NCBI GenBank assembly: GCA_016210785.1 | Contig: JACQTN010000441.1 | Location: forward strand, 1-14,015 | Source of the DNA: Armatimonadota bacterium | GTDB taxonomy: Bacteria > Sysuimicrobiota > Sysuimicrobiia > Sysuimicrobiales > JACQTN01 | Length of the DNA: 14,015 bases | Reading direction: 5' to 3' | Notes under the pieces: model-generated | The model's input: only the letters and a program-made list of their open reading frames with translations | Databases searched by the model: none | Told to the model about the DNA's origin: nothing | Shown here: piece after piece, positions 6,813-13,835 of the stretch | How the letters are laid out: every line of letters starts with the position of its first letter | How positions within the stretch are numbered: position 1 is the first letter of the stretch | Program-made: the position numbers and the translations under genes

Positions 6813-7256
6813 TTAGGATGATGCTTCAAGGATCAAAGTGACCGGGCCGTCGTTGTAGATCTCCACCAGCATCCTGGCGCCGAAGCGCCCGGTGGCCACC
6901 GGGATCCCCAGCGCGCGCAGCCGCTCGTTGAACAGCGCGTACAGGCGCTCCGCTTCCTGGGGCGGGGCCGCGTAGGAGAAGCCGGGACGGCGGCCCCGCG
7001 AGGTGTCCGCGTACAGCGTGAACTGGGAGACGCTGAGCACCTCGCCGCCGATGTCCACGAGCGAGAGATTCATCTTGCCGGCGTCGTCATCGAAGACGCG
7101 CAGGTGCGCCACCTTCGCGGCCAGCGCCTCCGCCTGATCGGGACCGTCCCCCTGCCCCACGCCCAGCAGGATGACGGCGCCGCGTCCGATGGCGCCCACC
7201 GTCTCGCCATCCACCGACACCGCCGCTCTGGCAACCCGCTGCAGGACCGCACGCAT
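6813..7256 (-). CDS. dtd: D-aminoacyl-tRNA deacylase
   Basis: Removes D-amino acids (and glycine from tRNA-Ala) from mischarged tRNAs; a small cytosolic homodimer. It has 147 residues, the normal length. Both active-site motifs are present: SQFTL (77-81) and the cross-subunit Gly-cisPro segment NDGPVT (135-140). The N-terminus [17 protein letters not shown] is canonical and fixes the start at ATG 7256. No Shine-Dalgarno precedes it, and the 42 nt upstream lead directly into palindromic element copy 3; an in-frame GTG at 7298 would lie at the element's edge. dtd is often close to hisS in bacteria; here they share a strand but are separated by the F420 operon and the nucleotidyltransferase gene. 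Confidence 0.95.
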   Translation of the reverse strand: MRAVLQRVARAAVSVDGETVGAIGRGAVILLGVGQGDGPDQAEALAAKVAHLRVFDDDAGKMNLSLVDIGGEVLSVSQFTLYADTSRGRRPGFSYAAPPQEAERLYALFNERLRALGIPVATGRFGARMLVEIYNDGPVTLILEASS

Positions 7257-7298
7257 AAACGTTAGCCGATAGGGTTGGATGGAGTGTCTTTGTGCCAC

Positions 7299-7370
7299 TG
7301 ACCCACCTGAAATGTCTGGAGTGCCCCTACCTGGGGCAATCGGGGGTCTTCAGACATTTCAGGCGGGTCA
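7299..7370 (+). repeat. Palindromic ~72-bp element, copy 3
   Basis: Arms TGACCCACCTGAAATGTCTG (7299-7318) and 7351-7370 pair at 19 of 20 positions; the one mismatch would be a G-U pair in minus-strand RNA. Relative to copy 2 the arms differ at several positions, and the changes are matched on both sides. The 32-nt loop holds its own hairpin, TGCCCC (7322-7327) with GGGGCA (7333-7338). It lies immediately upstream of dtd. Confidence 0.85.
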
Positions 7371-7412
7371 CTCCACCCTTCTCCAAGGGTCCGACGCGGG
7401 GAGGGTCTTGCC

Positions 7413-7585
7413 CGGCACGTGCCACGTTCTACCAGGGTGCACCATCCTACCGCGCTCACCGGACTCACGGCGCCCCACGACCGGCACGTTCGACTCGGTG
7501 CAAGGTGTTCCGTTCTACCGCGCGGCACGTTCAACGTCGGTGCAAGGTGCGCCACTCTACCGCGCTCACCGGACTCACGGCGCAC
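7413..7585 (+). repeat. Tandem-like cluster of GCACGTTC repeat units
   Basis: At least three units lie in a row, at about 7413-7476, 7480-7520 and 7522-7585. A 27-nt stretch at 7447-7473 is repeated exactly at 7557-7583, 110 nt apart. The second and third units open GGCACGTTC, then an inverted GTGC, then AAGGTG. The middle unit is truncated after CTACCGCG. Unit lengths and gaps are irregular. It lies 43 nt beyond palindromic element copy 3. Confidence 0.75.
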
Positions 7586-7755
7586 CGCCGCACGGCGCAC
7601 CCGCGACGGTGCGGAGTCCGGAACACCAGTGATGCTCGGCCTCAGCCAAGCTGGGCCTGCGCATGAAGGAAGCATAAGCATGAGTTCCACGGCCGGGGCA
7701 CCCTCTCCTTGCCCGCGCGGCGGGCGAGCGCGGGGGCATTCGCGGCGACGGCGCG

Positions 7756-7872
7756 TCACGCCCACGCGGCCAGGATGGCGTCCATCACCACGAACTCCAC
7801 CAGGCGGTAGCCGACGGTCAGCCCGTAGAGGGTCATGGACTTGTCCTCAAACGGGTGGGAGGCCAGGTGCGT
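7756..7872 (-). pseudogene. C-terminal coding fragment of an unrecognised protein
   Basis: Reading minus, the last 26 codons before TGA (7758-7756), beginning MTLYGLTVGYRLVEF and ending MDAILAAWA, all end in G or C, as the real genes here do. About a dozen residues before them (including SHPFEDKS) look coding too. Further upstream the codon pattern fades and no credible start or ribosome site appears, so I read this as the surviving 3' end of a decayed gene. A short independent peptide gene from ATG 7836 is the alternative, but it lacks a Shine-Dalgarno. I do not recognise the family. Confidence 0.4.
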
Positions 7873-8113
7873 CGTGCCGGCCGCGGCAAGGTTTCCACGG
7901 GGCACTTGACGGCCCTCCGTGGCAGGATTGGCCGGGCGCGATTCTCGTCTCAAGAAAGGGCCGCGGCCGCCGATAGTGAGGATAAAGGCGGATTCGCGCA
8001 GGAGGGGTGTTGACGTGGCAGTGTGGAGACCAGGGGTACAGCACACAGACCGTGATCCGCGCTGGATCACCGGCTGACGTGATCGGGGTCGCGCTCCCAG
8101 GGATGGGATTGCC

Positions 8114-8557
8114 ATGCCTCGGCGCCGTGCCACACTTCCCAGAATGCGGATTGTGGAGAAGCATCTCCGCCGCCACAACCTGGCCCGCGTTCTGGACTGC
8201 GGCCCCCTCCGGACCCGCCGCGGCCTCATCGTGGGTCTCGTGAATGTCGGGGAGGACTCGGATGAAATCTGGGTTGAGAAGACTCTGCCGCGCGCCGAAC
8301 GGCTATTTACTATCCTCCATGAGCGAGTGCACCTCCGCCGCCAGATTGCCGGTGAGGAGCTTCCGGACCCGGCGATCGAGGAAGCGTACGTCGAGCTCGA
8401 GACTGTGGCCCGGGCATCACCGTCCCTTCTGAGCAGGCTGCCGTACCCCACCCTTCTCCTCACGCTCAAGAAGGCGATCACCAGCGGCCGGCTGGACCCG
8501 AACCGCCGCAAGGATCTGGACAAGATCTACCGCCGCATCCACAGTCTGATCTTGTAG
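8114..8557 (+). CDS. Small HExxH protein, possible ImmA/IrrE-like zinc protease
   Basis: A 147-residue cytosolic protein with no signal peptide or membrane span. Residues 65-75 read FTILHERVHLR, containing HExxH (H69, E70, H73), the zinc-binding and catalytic motif of metallopeptidases. E89/E90 in IEEAYVE, 16-17 residues later, could be the third ligand, as in the HExxH...ExxA layout of ImmA/IrrE proteins. The C-terminal third is basic and helical. Compared with ImmA/IrrE proteins it is short and has no neighbouring Xre-type repressor gene. The start ATG 8114 has only a weak GGGAT-like site; ATG 8144 is an alternative. A poor -35/-10 pair (TTGACG at 8010-8015, GGTACA at 8035-8040) lies upstream. 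It is flanked by gene remnants and repeats. Activity is unproven. Confidence 0.6.
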   Translation: MPRRRATLPRMRIVEKHLRRHNLARVLDCGPLRTRRGLIVGLVNVGEDSDEIWVEKTLPRAERLFTILHERVHLRRQIAGEELPDPAIEEAYVELETVARASPSLLSRLPYPTLLLTLKKAITSGRLDPNRRKDLDKIYRRIHSLIL

Positions 8558-8604
8558 CCGCTCCCTCCAATCACGCGGGTCTCGCCGCAGGACCCGCCGC
8601 GGCG

Positions 8605-8712
8605 TCACGTTCCCAGCCGCGGGTCCAGGGCGTCCCGCAACCCATCTCCCAGCAGGTCGACGCCCGGCACCGCCAGCGAGATGGCGACCCGGGGACGGGC
8701 CCGGAGTCAAGC
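8605..8712 (-). pseudogene. Remnant of a DppC/OppC-type ABC permease C-terminus
   Basis: The minus strand ends with codons for VAISLAVPGVDLLGDGLRD and then ALDPRLGT before TGA at 8607-8605. This matches the C-terminal signature of family 5 transporter permeases; the intact permease at the right end of the window ends similarly with IGDGLRDLLDPRL. An in-frame stop about 35 codons upstream (near 8713), where the anti-sigma gene ends, removes everything else. It is therefore the tail of a lost permease gene, about 280 residues short. It is a separate, diverged copy rather than a recent duplicate. Confidence 0.7.
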
Positions 8713-8728
8713 GGGTGTGGAGCCGGCC

Positions 8729-9433
8729 TCAGATCTTCGCCAGCAGGATGGGGGTGGCGGTGGGCCTGGGGACGCCGTGGGGGCCGCGCTCGACGGTGAT
8801 GGCCACCACCTGGTAGCGGGCTAGGTCGGCGGCGACCGGGACGATGATGGGCTGCCCGGGCACCGGGCGGAAGACGCCTGCGCTCTCGGGCTGCTGGCCG
8901 GCGATCAGCCAGAGCTGGTAGACGAACTCGCGGCCGGGGTCGCGCAGATCGGTGACGACCAGCGCGGCGCGGCGGCGGTCCGGATCGTAGACGAAGCGGA
9001 CGCCGGCCGGCACGGTGCCGGTGAGGCTCGCCGTTTTCGCCGTGGGGCTCGCCAGGAGCGCCAGCACCTGTCCCTGGGCGGCCAGGCGCGCGTGCAGCGC
9101 CGCGCGCTCCCGCTGCAGCGACACGGTGAGGCCGGCGAGGATGAGGAGCACCGCCGCCGCGGCGCCGGCCAGGCTCACCGCCCACGCCCGCGGCAAGGTC
9201 ACCGCCGGCGGCGTCGGCCGCACGGCCGCCAGCACGCGAGCCCGCAGGGCCGATGGTGGCTCGACCATTGGAGCCCCAGAGGCCAGCTCGCCCGCCACCT
9301 CGCGCAGGGCGGCCACCTCGCTTCGGCACTCCTCGCAGGCCCGCAGGTGCGCCTCAACCTTCCGGGCCTCCTCCGGGGCCAGGGCGTCCAGGGCGTACGC
9401 CGCGATGTCTTCCTTCAGCTCCCCGTGGGTCAC
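8729..9433 (-). CDS. Anti-sigma factor, RskA family
   Basis: Membrane-anchored anti-sigma factor that would hold the sigma factor encoded just upstream inactive until a signal releases it. It has 234 residues. The N-terminal zinc-type anti-sigma domain has H29-x3-C33-x2-C36 (HLRACEEC); one membrane span covers roughly 84-104 (WAVSLAGAAAAVLLILAGLTV region). A short coiled region follows, then an RskA-type extracytoplasmic domain with YQLWLI (172-177) and the closing VAITVERGPHG..RPTATPILL pattern. The GTG start at 9433 overlaps the sigma stop as GTGA, so the two are translationally coupled. The inducing signal is unknown. Confidence 0.9.
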   Translation of the reverse strand: MTHGELKEDIAAYALDALAPEEARKVEAHLRACEECRSEVAALREVAGELASGAPMVEPPSALRARVLAAVRPTPPAVTLPRAWAVSLAGAAAAVLLILAGLTVSLQRERAALHARLAAQGQVLALLASPTAKTASLTGTVPAGVRFVYDPDRRRAALVVTDLRDPGREFVYQLWLIAGQQPESAGVFRPVPGQPIIVPVAADLARYQVVAITVERGPHGVPRPTATPILLAKI

Positions 9434-10011
9434 GTCTGCTCTCCTTGCATACTCCGGCCGAGCAGGATGCGGAGGCGGAGCATCCCGTCCCGCATCCGCG
9501 TCTTGACCGTGCCGAGCGGCAGCCCCAGCCGGTCGGCGATCTCCTGCTGGGTGTACCCCTGGTAGTACGCCAGCGTGATGGCTTCCCGCTGAACCTCCGA
9601 CAGCGCGGCCAGCGCCTCGCGCACGCGGGCGCCCTCCACGCTGCGGATCGCTTCCCCCACCACGTCGGTCTCGCCGGTCATCTCCTCGCTGAGGCGGTCG
9701 GCGGCCCGCAGCCGCTGGTGGCGCACCGCGTCCACGCTCTTGTGGTGGGCGAGGGCCAGGATCCAGCTGCGGGCGCTGCCGCGCCGCGGGTCATAGTCGC
9801 GCCCGCCCCGCCACACGCTCAGGAAGACCTCCTGGGTCACCTCCTCGACGGCCTTCGCGTCGCGGAGCATGCGCAGGGCCAGCGAGTACACCGCCCGGCT
9901 GTAGCGGTCGTACAGCGCCTCAAAGGCGCGCACGTCGCCCTGCGCCGCGGCGGCGAGCAGTGCCTCGTCGGTGGCGGATCCGGAGTGCCTGAGGCTCAGC
10001 AGCCCTCTCAT
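9430..10011 (-). CDS. ECF RNA polymerase sigma factor (SigK-like)
   Basis: Group 4 sigma factor directing RNA polymerase to a small stress or envelope regulon. It has 193 residues. Region 2 spans about 30-100 (FEALYDRYSRAVYSLALRML, EEVTQEVFLSVW, then ARSWILALAHHKSVDAVRHQR), and region 4 about 135-183, with LSEVQREAITLAYYQGYTQ and the helix-turn-helix EIADRLGLPLGTVKTRMRDG. Pairing with an RskA-type anti-sigma points to the SigK/SigL-like clade. ATG 10011 is the only sensible start, but its ribosome site (GGCGTGAG) is weak. ECF genes usually autoregulate; I could not identify the promoter in 10012-10120. The 354-nt gap to the next gene holds a maturase remnant. Confidence 0.92.
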   Translation of the reverse strand: MRGLLSLRHSGSATDEALLAAAAQGDVRAFEALYDRYSRAVYSLALRMLRDAKAVEEVTQEVFLSVWRGGRDYDPRRGSARSWILALAHHKSVDAVRHQRLRAADRLSEEMTGETDVVGEAIRSVEGARVREALAALSEVQREAITLAYYQGYTQQEIADRLGLPLGTVKTRMRDGMLRLRILLGRSMQGEQT

Positions 10012-10127
10012 CTCACGCCTGCGTGGCTCCGGTGCCTGCGCAATACGTAACTTTCGCGCATCGTGGAGGAATCCCCGCGCGCGGGTGCCCTCGCATCACC
10101 CTTCGGATGGCGTGCCCGGTTGGATTG

Positions 10128-10265
10128 CCGGTTTCCGCGGTGCTACGGAAGGCCAAGGCGACCCTCCGACGTCTGACGCGGGGAGCCGAAGCCAGCGAAA
10201 TGACCACGCGCATCCAGGCGATCAACGACTATCTGCGCGGATGGATCAACTACTTTTGCGCTGGC
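10128..10265 (+). pseudogene. Fragment of group II intron reverse transcriptase/maturase
   Basis: About 46 codons in one plus frame encode LRKAKATLRRLTRGAEASEM followed by an IQAINDYLRGWINYF segment. This is the maturase-specific domain (domain X) pattern of group II intron proteins: a basic K/R-rich helix, a short linker, then LN..LRGW..YF. The reverse transcriptase domain, the rest of the C-terminus and the intron RNA domains V and VI are not visible nearby. It is therefore a decayed piece of a retroelement. It lies between the divergent sigma-factor and substrate-binding-protein genes. Confidence 0.7.
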
Positions 10266-10365
10266 CGAGACGTCGCGCCCGGTGCAGGCGACCGGGGCCC
10301 CGAGCAGGAGTTGACCGCGTGGCGCGAAACACTAACGGCACCACGCGCCTGGGGGGGGAAGAGCG

Positions 10366-11934
10366 GTGAGCCGCTTGTGGACGCGCACCATGTCGCTGGT
10401 CATCGCCGTCGCTGTTGCCTGCGGCATCCTTTTGGACGGTCAGCGAGAGGGACAGGGCGCCGCTTCCATGCCGAGAGTCGTCTACGGGCTCTCGGCGGAG
10501 CCTGTGAGGCTGGACCCGCAGAATGCGCTCGATCGTCCCTCCTTCGATGTCGCCATCAACATCTACGACGGCCTCTTCCGCATCGACGAGAGTGGGAAAT
10601 TGACCACCCTGCTGGCAGAGCGGTGGTCTGTGTCGGGAGACGGCACGGTCTGGACCTTCACCCTCCGCCAGGGCGTCAAGTTCCACGACGGCACGGACTT
10701 CACCGCCGAGGCCGTCAAATTCAACGTCGAGCGCGTCCTGGACGAGAAGAACGCGCTGGCCGCCCGCGGCCGGTGGAGACCTTACATCAGGGCCGTCGAG
10801 GTGGTGAACGCCTACACGCTCCGGGTCACCACGCCGAGGCCGACTAGCGGATTTCTCTACCTATTGGCCACACCCTCGGCGATGATCCCCAGCCCGTCGG
10901 CGGTGCAGAAATTCGGGGCGGACTTCGCCCGGACTCCCGTGGGCACCGGGCCATTCCGCTTCGTCTCCTGGACGTCGGGGCAGAAGATCGTTCTGCAGCG
11001 CAACCCCAATTACTTCCGCGGCGCGCCCGCCATCGGCGCCATTGAATACCGTGTCATCCCCGAGGACGCCGCGCGCGTGCTGGCGCTGGAGAGCGGCGAC
11101 GTGGACATGATTCCCAACGTTCCCGCCCAGAATCTGGCCTCGCTGGAGCGGACCGGCAAGTTCGACATCATCAAGAAGCCCAACTTCCGCGTCTTCTACT
11201 GGGCGTTCAACACCACCAAGCCCTACTTCCAGGACCGGCGGGTGCGGCAGGCGTTCAACTATGCCATCAACCGTCAGCTCATCGTGGAGAAAGTCCTGCT
11301 GGGAAACGGCATCCCGGCGGACTCCCCCCTCTCGCGCAACCACCACGGCTACGTGTCGGTGAAGAAGTACACTCACGATCCGGCCAGGGCCAGGCAACTG
11401 CTGCGCGAGGCGAACTTCGACACCAACCGGAAGCTGGTGTCCCTGGTCACGGAAGGGCGCTATTACATGGACCGCCAGGTGGCTGAGGCCGCCCAGGGGA
11501 TGTTGCGCGAGGTCGGGCTGAACGTCGAAGTGCGGGTGATGGAGTGGGCAGCCTTCGTGCGGGCCATCTGGTTTACCCCGCACACCGACCCCGTGGCCCA
11601 GCAGCGGGACTTCATGCAGACCTCGTGGGGCGATGCGTATCCGGGATGGTCCCTGCGGGCGGTCCTCCACTCCAAGGCCTGGCCCAGGGACGGCTACAAC
11701 GAGGCATTCTTTGCCAACCCGGAGGTTGACCGTCTCATCGCCCAGATCGAGGACACGGTGGACCTGAACCGGCAGCTCGATCCTCTGCGGCGGGTTCAAC
11801 CGCTGATCATTGAGGAGGCCCCTTGGATCTTCTTCCACTTCGAGAGCCAGGTCCTGGCCAAGAAGAAAACCCTCAGCGGGGTGATCGTTCTGCCCACCGA
11901 GTATGTGCTGTTCGGGAGCGCCAGTATGAAGTAA
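10366..11934 (+). CDS. ABC transporter substrate-binding protein, family 5 (DppA/OppA-like)
   Basis: Extracytoplasmic binding protein for peptides or other oligomeric substrates. It has 522 residues, typical of the family. The N-terminus has a signal segment (SLVIAVAVACGILL, about 10-23); the cysteine at 19 does not sit in a good lipobox, so secretion or lipid anchoring is undecided. The signature region LAERWSVSGDGTVWTFTLRQ runs into GVKFHDGTDFTAEAVKFNVERV (83-124), and RRVRQAFNYAINRQ lies in the second lobe. GTG 10366 follows a GGGGGAAGAG purine run; ATG 10390 is a shorter alternative. A weak -35-like TTGACC lies at 10311-10316. It begins the permease operon. Ligand specificity is not readable from sequence. 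Confidence 0.92.
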   Translation: MSRLWTRTMSLVIAVAVACGILLDGQREGQGAASMPRVVYGLSAEPVRLDPQNALDRPSFDVAINIYDGLFRIDESGKLTTLLAERWSVSGDGTVWTFTLRQGVKFHDGTDFTAEAVKFNVERVLDEKNALAARGRWRPYIRAVEVVNAYTLRVTTPRPTSGFLYLLATPSAMIPSPSAVQKFGADFARTPVGTGPFRFVSWTSGQKIVLQRNPNYFRGAPAIGAIEYRVIPEDAARVLALESGDVDMIPNVPAQNLASLERTGKFDIIKKPNFRVFYWAFNTTKPYFQDRRVRQAFNYAINRQLIVEKVLLGNGIPADSPLSRNHHGYVSVKKYTHDPARARQLLREANFDTNRKLVSLVTEGRYYMDRQVAEAAQGMLREVGLNVEVRVMEWAAFVRAIWFTPHTDPVAQQRDFMQTSWGDAYPGWSLRAVLHSKAWPRDGYNEAFFANPEVDRLIAQIEDTVDLNRQLDPLRRVQPLIIEEAPWIFFHFESQVLAKKKTLSGVIVLPTEYVLFGSASMK

Positions 11935-11949
11935 GCCGGCGGTGCCGGC
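11935..11949 (+). other. Short GC stem-loop between binding-protein and permease genes
   Basis: GCCGGC (11935-11940) and GCCGGC (11944-11949) form a 6-bp stem with a GGT loop directly after the binding-protein stop codon. Hairpins here often stabilise the upstream mRNA or lower permease expression. It is short and the role is inferred. Confidence 0.3.
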
Positions 11950-11979
11950 GGTAGGCCTGTCCGCGGAAGGAGACGGAGA

Positions 11980-12900
11980 GTGCGCCGCTACATCCTGGCG
12001 CGGTTTGTCCAGGCGGTGGCTGTGCTGGTGCAGGTGGCGGTGCTCGTCTTTCTCCTGATGCACCTGGCCCCCGGCGACCCCATCGAGCTGATGTCCGACC
12101 AGCTCTCCACGCGGGAGGACATCGCCACGATCCGGGCGAGTCTCGCTCTCGACCGGCCTATCCTCGTCCAACTGTGGCTGTGGCTGAGCCGCGCGCTTCG
12201 TGGGGACCTGGGCCGCTCCCTCCGCTCGGGCCTGCCCGTGGCGCAGGAGCTCGCCGGCCGCTTCCCCTACACTGTGGTCCTCACGCTTTCGAGCATGGCG
12301 CTGGCGGTGGTGCTGGGCGTCACCGCGGGCGTGGCCGCCAGCCTCCGCCGGGGCTCGTGGTTCGATACGGCGCTCATGGTGATCTCGGTCCTGGGCGTCT
12401 CTATCCCGCCCTTCTGGCTCGGCCTGCTCCTCATCCTGCTCTTCGCGGTCATTCTGGGCTGGCTGCCCTCGGTGGGCGGCGACACCCCGTGGCACCTCAT
12501 CCTGCCGGCGCTTTCGCTGGGGACCTCGGCGATGGCTCTCATCGCCAGGATGACCCGCTCCACCATGCTGGAAGTGGCCGGTGAGGACTTCGTCCGGACG
12601 GCGCGGGCCAAGGGTCTCGTGGAGCGACGGGTGGTCTACCACCACGCGCTCAGGAACGCGCTCATCCCCACCGTCACCATCGTGGGTCTCCAGTTCGGCA
12701 CGCTGCTGGCTGGGGCGGTGATCACGGAGGCCGTGTTCGCGTGGCCCGGCCTGGGTCGCCTGGTGGTGCAGTCCATCCTCAACAGGGACTTCCCGGTCGT
12801 GCAGGGGTGCCTGCTGGCCGCCAGTGCTTCCTTCATCATGGTGAATCTCTGGGTCGACGTGCTGTATGCATACCTCGATCCGCGCATCCGCTATGGATAA
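11980..12900 (+). CDS. ABC transporter permease, DppB family
   Basis: Inner-membrane permease subunit forming the translocation path of a peptide/opine/nickel (family 5) importer. It has 306 residues and about six membrane spans. The N-terminus MRRYILARFVQAVAVLV running into FLLMHLAPGDP (24-34) is the DppB hallmark; EDFVRTARAKGL (202-213) is the EAA loop that docks the ATPase; the end ALIPTVTIVGLQFG, then FAWPGLGRL and DPRIRYG, is canonical. GTG 11980 is preceded by GAAGGAGA at 11966-11973. The stop TAA overlaps a possible ATG for the next gene (ATGGATAA at 12893). It pairs with the DppC-type permease downstream. Confidence 0.94.
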   Translation: MRRYILARFVQAVAVLVQVAVLVFLLMHLAPGDPIELMSDQLSTREDIATIRASLALDRPILVQLWLWLSRALRGDLGRSLRSGLPVAQELAGRFPYTVVLTLSSMALAVVLGVTAGVAASLRRGSWFDTALMVISVLGVSIPPFWLGLLLILLFAVILGWLPSVGGDTPWHLILPALSLGTSAMALIARMTRSTMLEVAGEDFVRTARAKGLVERRVVYHHALRNALIPTVTIVGLQFGTLLAGAVITEAVFAWPGLGRLVVQSILNRDFPVVQGCLLAASASFIMVNLWVDVLYAYLDPRIRYG

Positions 12901-13825
12901 TTCCTTTCCCCCCTCTCCCCCCCGGGGAGAGGGAAGGGTGAGGGGTGAGTCCGGCCCTCGCACCGCGCCATCCGGGCTCGGGGAGCGGCTGCGGGCCGGC
13001 TGGCGGCGGGCGCTGCGTCACCGTGGATTCGTCCTGGGCCTGGCGATCACGGGCGCGGCGTTGCTGACGGCGCTGCTCGGACCGCTGGTCAGCACCAGGG
13101 ACCCGTATGCCCAGGACCTCCGTCATGCCTTCGACCGGCCGAGCTGGGGCTACCCGTTCGGCCGCGACGAATTCGGGAGGGATCTCTACGCCCGCGTCAT
13201 CCAGGGCAGCCGGTACACGCTGGGGATGGGGACGGCCACCGTCGCGATCGGCCTGCTGGCGGGCGTGGCGCTGGGCAGCGCCGCGGGTTACTACGGCGGG
13301 ATGGCCGACACGGTCGTCATGCGGGCGATCGACCTGCTCCTGGCGTTCCCCAGCCTCTTGCTCGCCATAGCCATCGTGAGCATCCTCGGCCCCGGCCTGG
13401 TCAACCTGGTCATTGCCGTGGGGGTCTACTCGATCCCGCAGTTTGCCCGCCTGGTGCGGGGGGTCGCGCTGGCGCTCCGCGAGCAGGAGTACATCCTGGC
13501 CGCCCGCGCCATCGGGGTCCCCGACCCGCGCATTATCGCGCGCCACCTCCTCCCCGGCTGCGTGGCTCCGGTCATCGTCCAGGCGACCTTCAGCGTGGCC
13601 GCCGCGGTGCTGGCCGTCTCCGGGCTGAGTTTTCTGGGACTGGGGGCTCAACCGCCGCTTCCGGAGTGGGGCGTGATGCTGAGCCGGTCCCGCGGCTACA
13701 TGCGCCTCGCCCCGCACGTGGTGGTCTTCCCCGGGCTGGCCATCGTGGTCGTCATCATCGGCCTCAACCTGATCGGGGACGGACTGCGGGATCTCCTGGA
13801 TCCCAGGCTGAGACGGGTTCTCTGA
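12893..13825 (+). CDS. ABC transporter permease, DppC family
   Basis: Second membrane permease of the family 5 importer. It has 310 residues from ATG 12893. Core features are a first span at about residues 45-65, the DPYAQDLRHAF segment, GRDEFGRDLYARVIQGSR, the EAA loop QEYILAARAIGV (198-209), SFLGLGAQPPLPEWGVML, and the closing IGDGLRDLLDPRL. The start is uncertain. ATG 12893 overlaps the dppB stop but lacks a ribosome site. GTG 12938 follows GGGGAGAGGGAAGG and would skip the palindromic repeat. ATG 12866 overlaps dppB by 35 nt. The repeat-encoded PPSPPRGEGR stretch is not a permease feature. Cognate ATPases are not within the window. Confidence 0.93.
   Translation: MDNSFPPSPPRGEGRVRGESGPRTAPSGLGERLRAGWRRALRHRGFVLGLAITGAALLTALLGPLVSTRDPYAQDLRHAFDRPSWGYPFGRDEFGRDLYARVIQGSRYTLGMGTATVAIGLLAGVALGSAAGYYGGMADTVVMRAIDLLLAFPSLLLAIAIVSILGPGLVNLVIAVGVYSIPQFARLVRGVALALREQEYILAARAIGVPDPRIIARHLLPGCVAPVIVQATFSVAAAVLAVSGLSFLGLGAQPPLPEWGVMLSRSRGYMRLAPHVVVFPGLAIVVVIIGLNLIGDGLRDLLDPRLRRVL
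12908..12948. repeat. GC-rich palindromic (REP-like) element at the dppB/dppC junction
   Basis: CCCTCTCCCC (12911-12920) and GGGGAGAGGG (12924-12933) form a perfect 10-bp stem with a CCC loop, followed by AAGGGTGAGGGGTGAG. This matches a palindrome scattered through many bacterial genomes, recognisable by spurious translations such as LTLPSPRGGEGG. It lies in frame at the 5' end of the dppC reading frame and adds a PPSPPRGEGRVRGE segment if translated. It may instead be untranslated spacer between the permease genes. Confidence 0.7.
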
Positions 13826-13835
13826 GAAGCTCCCC

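Noticed and set aside
6699..7370. Small protein genes encoding the recurring DPPE(I/M)S peptide
   Set aside because: The shared peptide is just the palindromic element translated; the frames have no ribosome sites and differ outside the element.
7413..7585. CRISPR array
   Set aside because: Units are unequal, contiguous and partly truncated, with no uniform spacers and no cas genes nearby.
8040..8113. Confident promoter for the HExxH gene
   Set aside because: Only a partial -35 with a poor -10 at 19-nt spacing; mentioned with the gene but not listed as a site.
10861..12963. Minus-strand open frame of 700 codons across the transporter genes
   Set aside because: Antisense shadow of the substrate-binding protein and DppB genes; Gln/His/Arg/Gly-rich with no recognisable domain.
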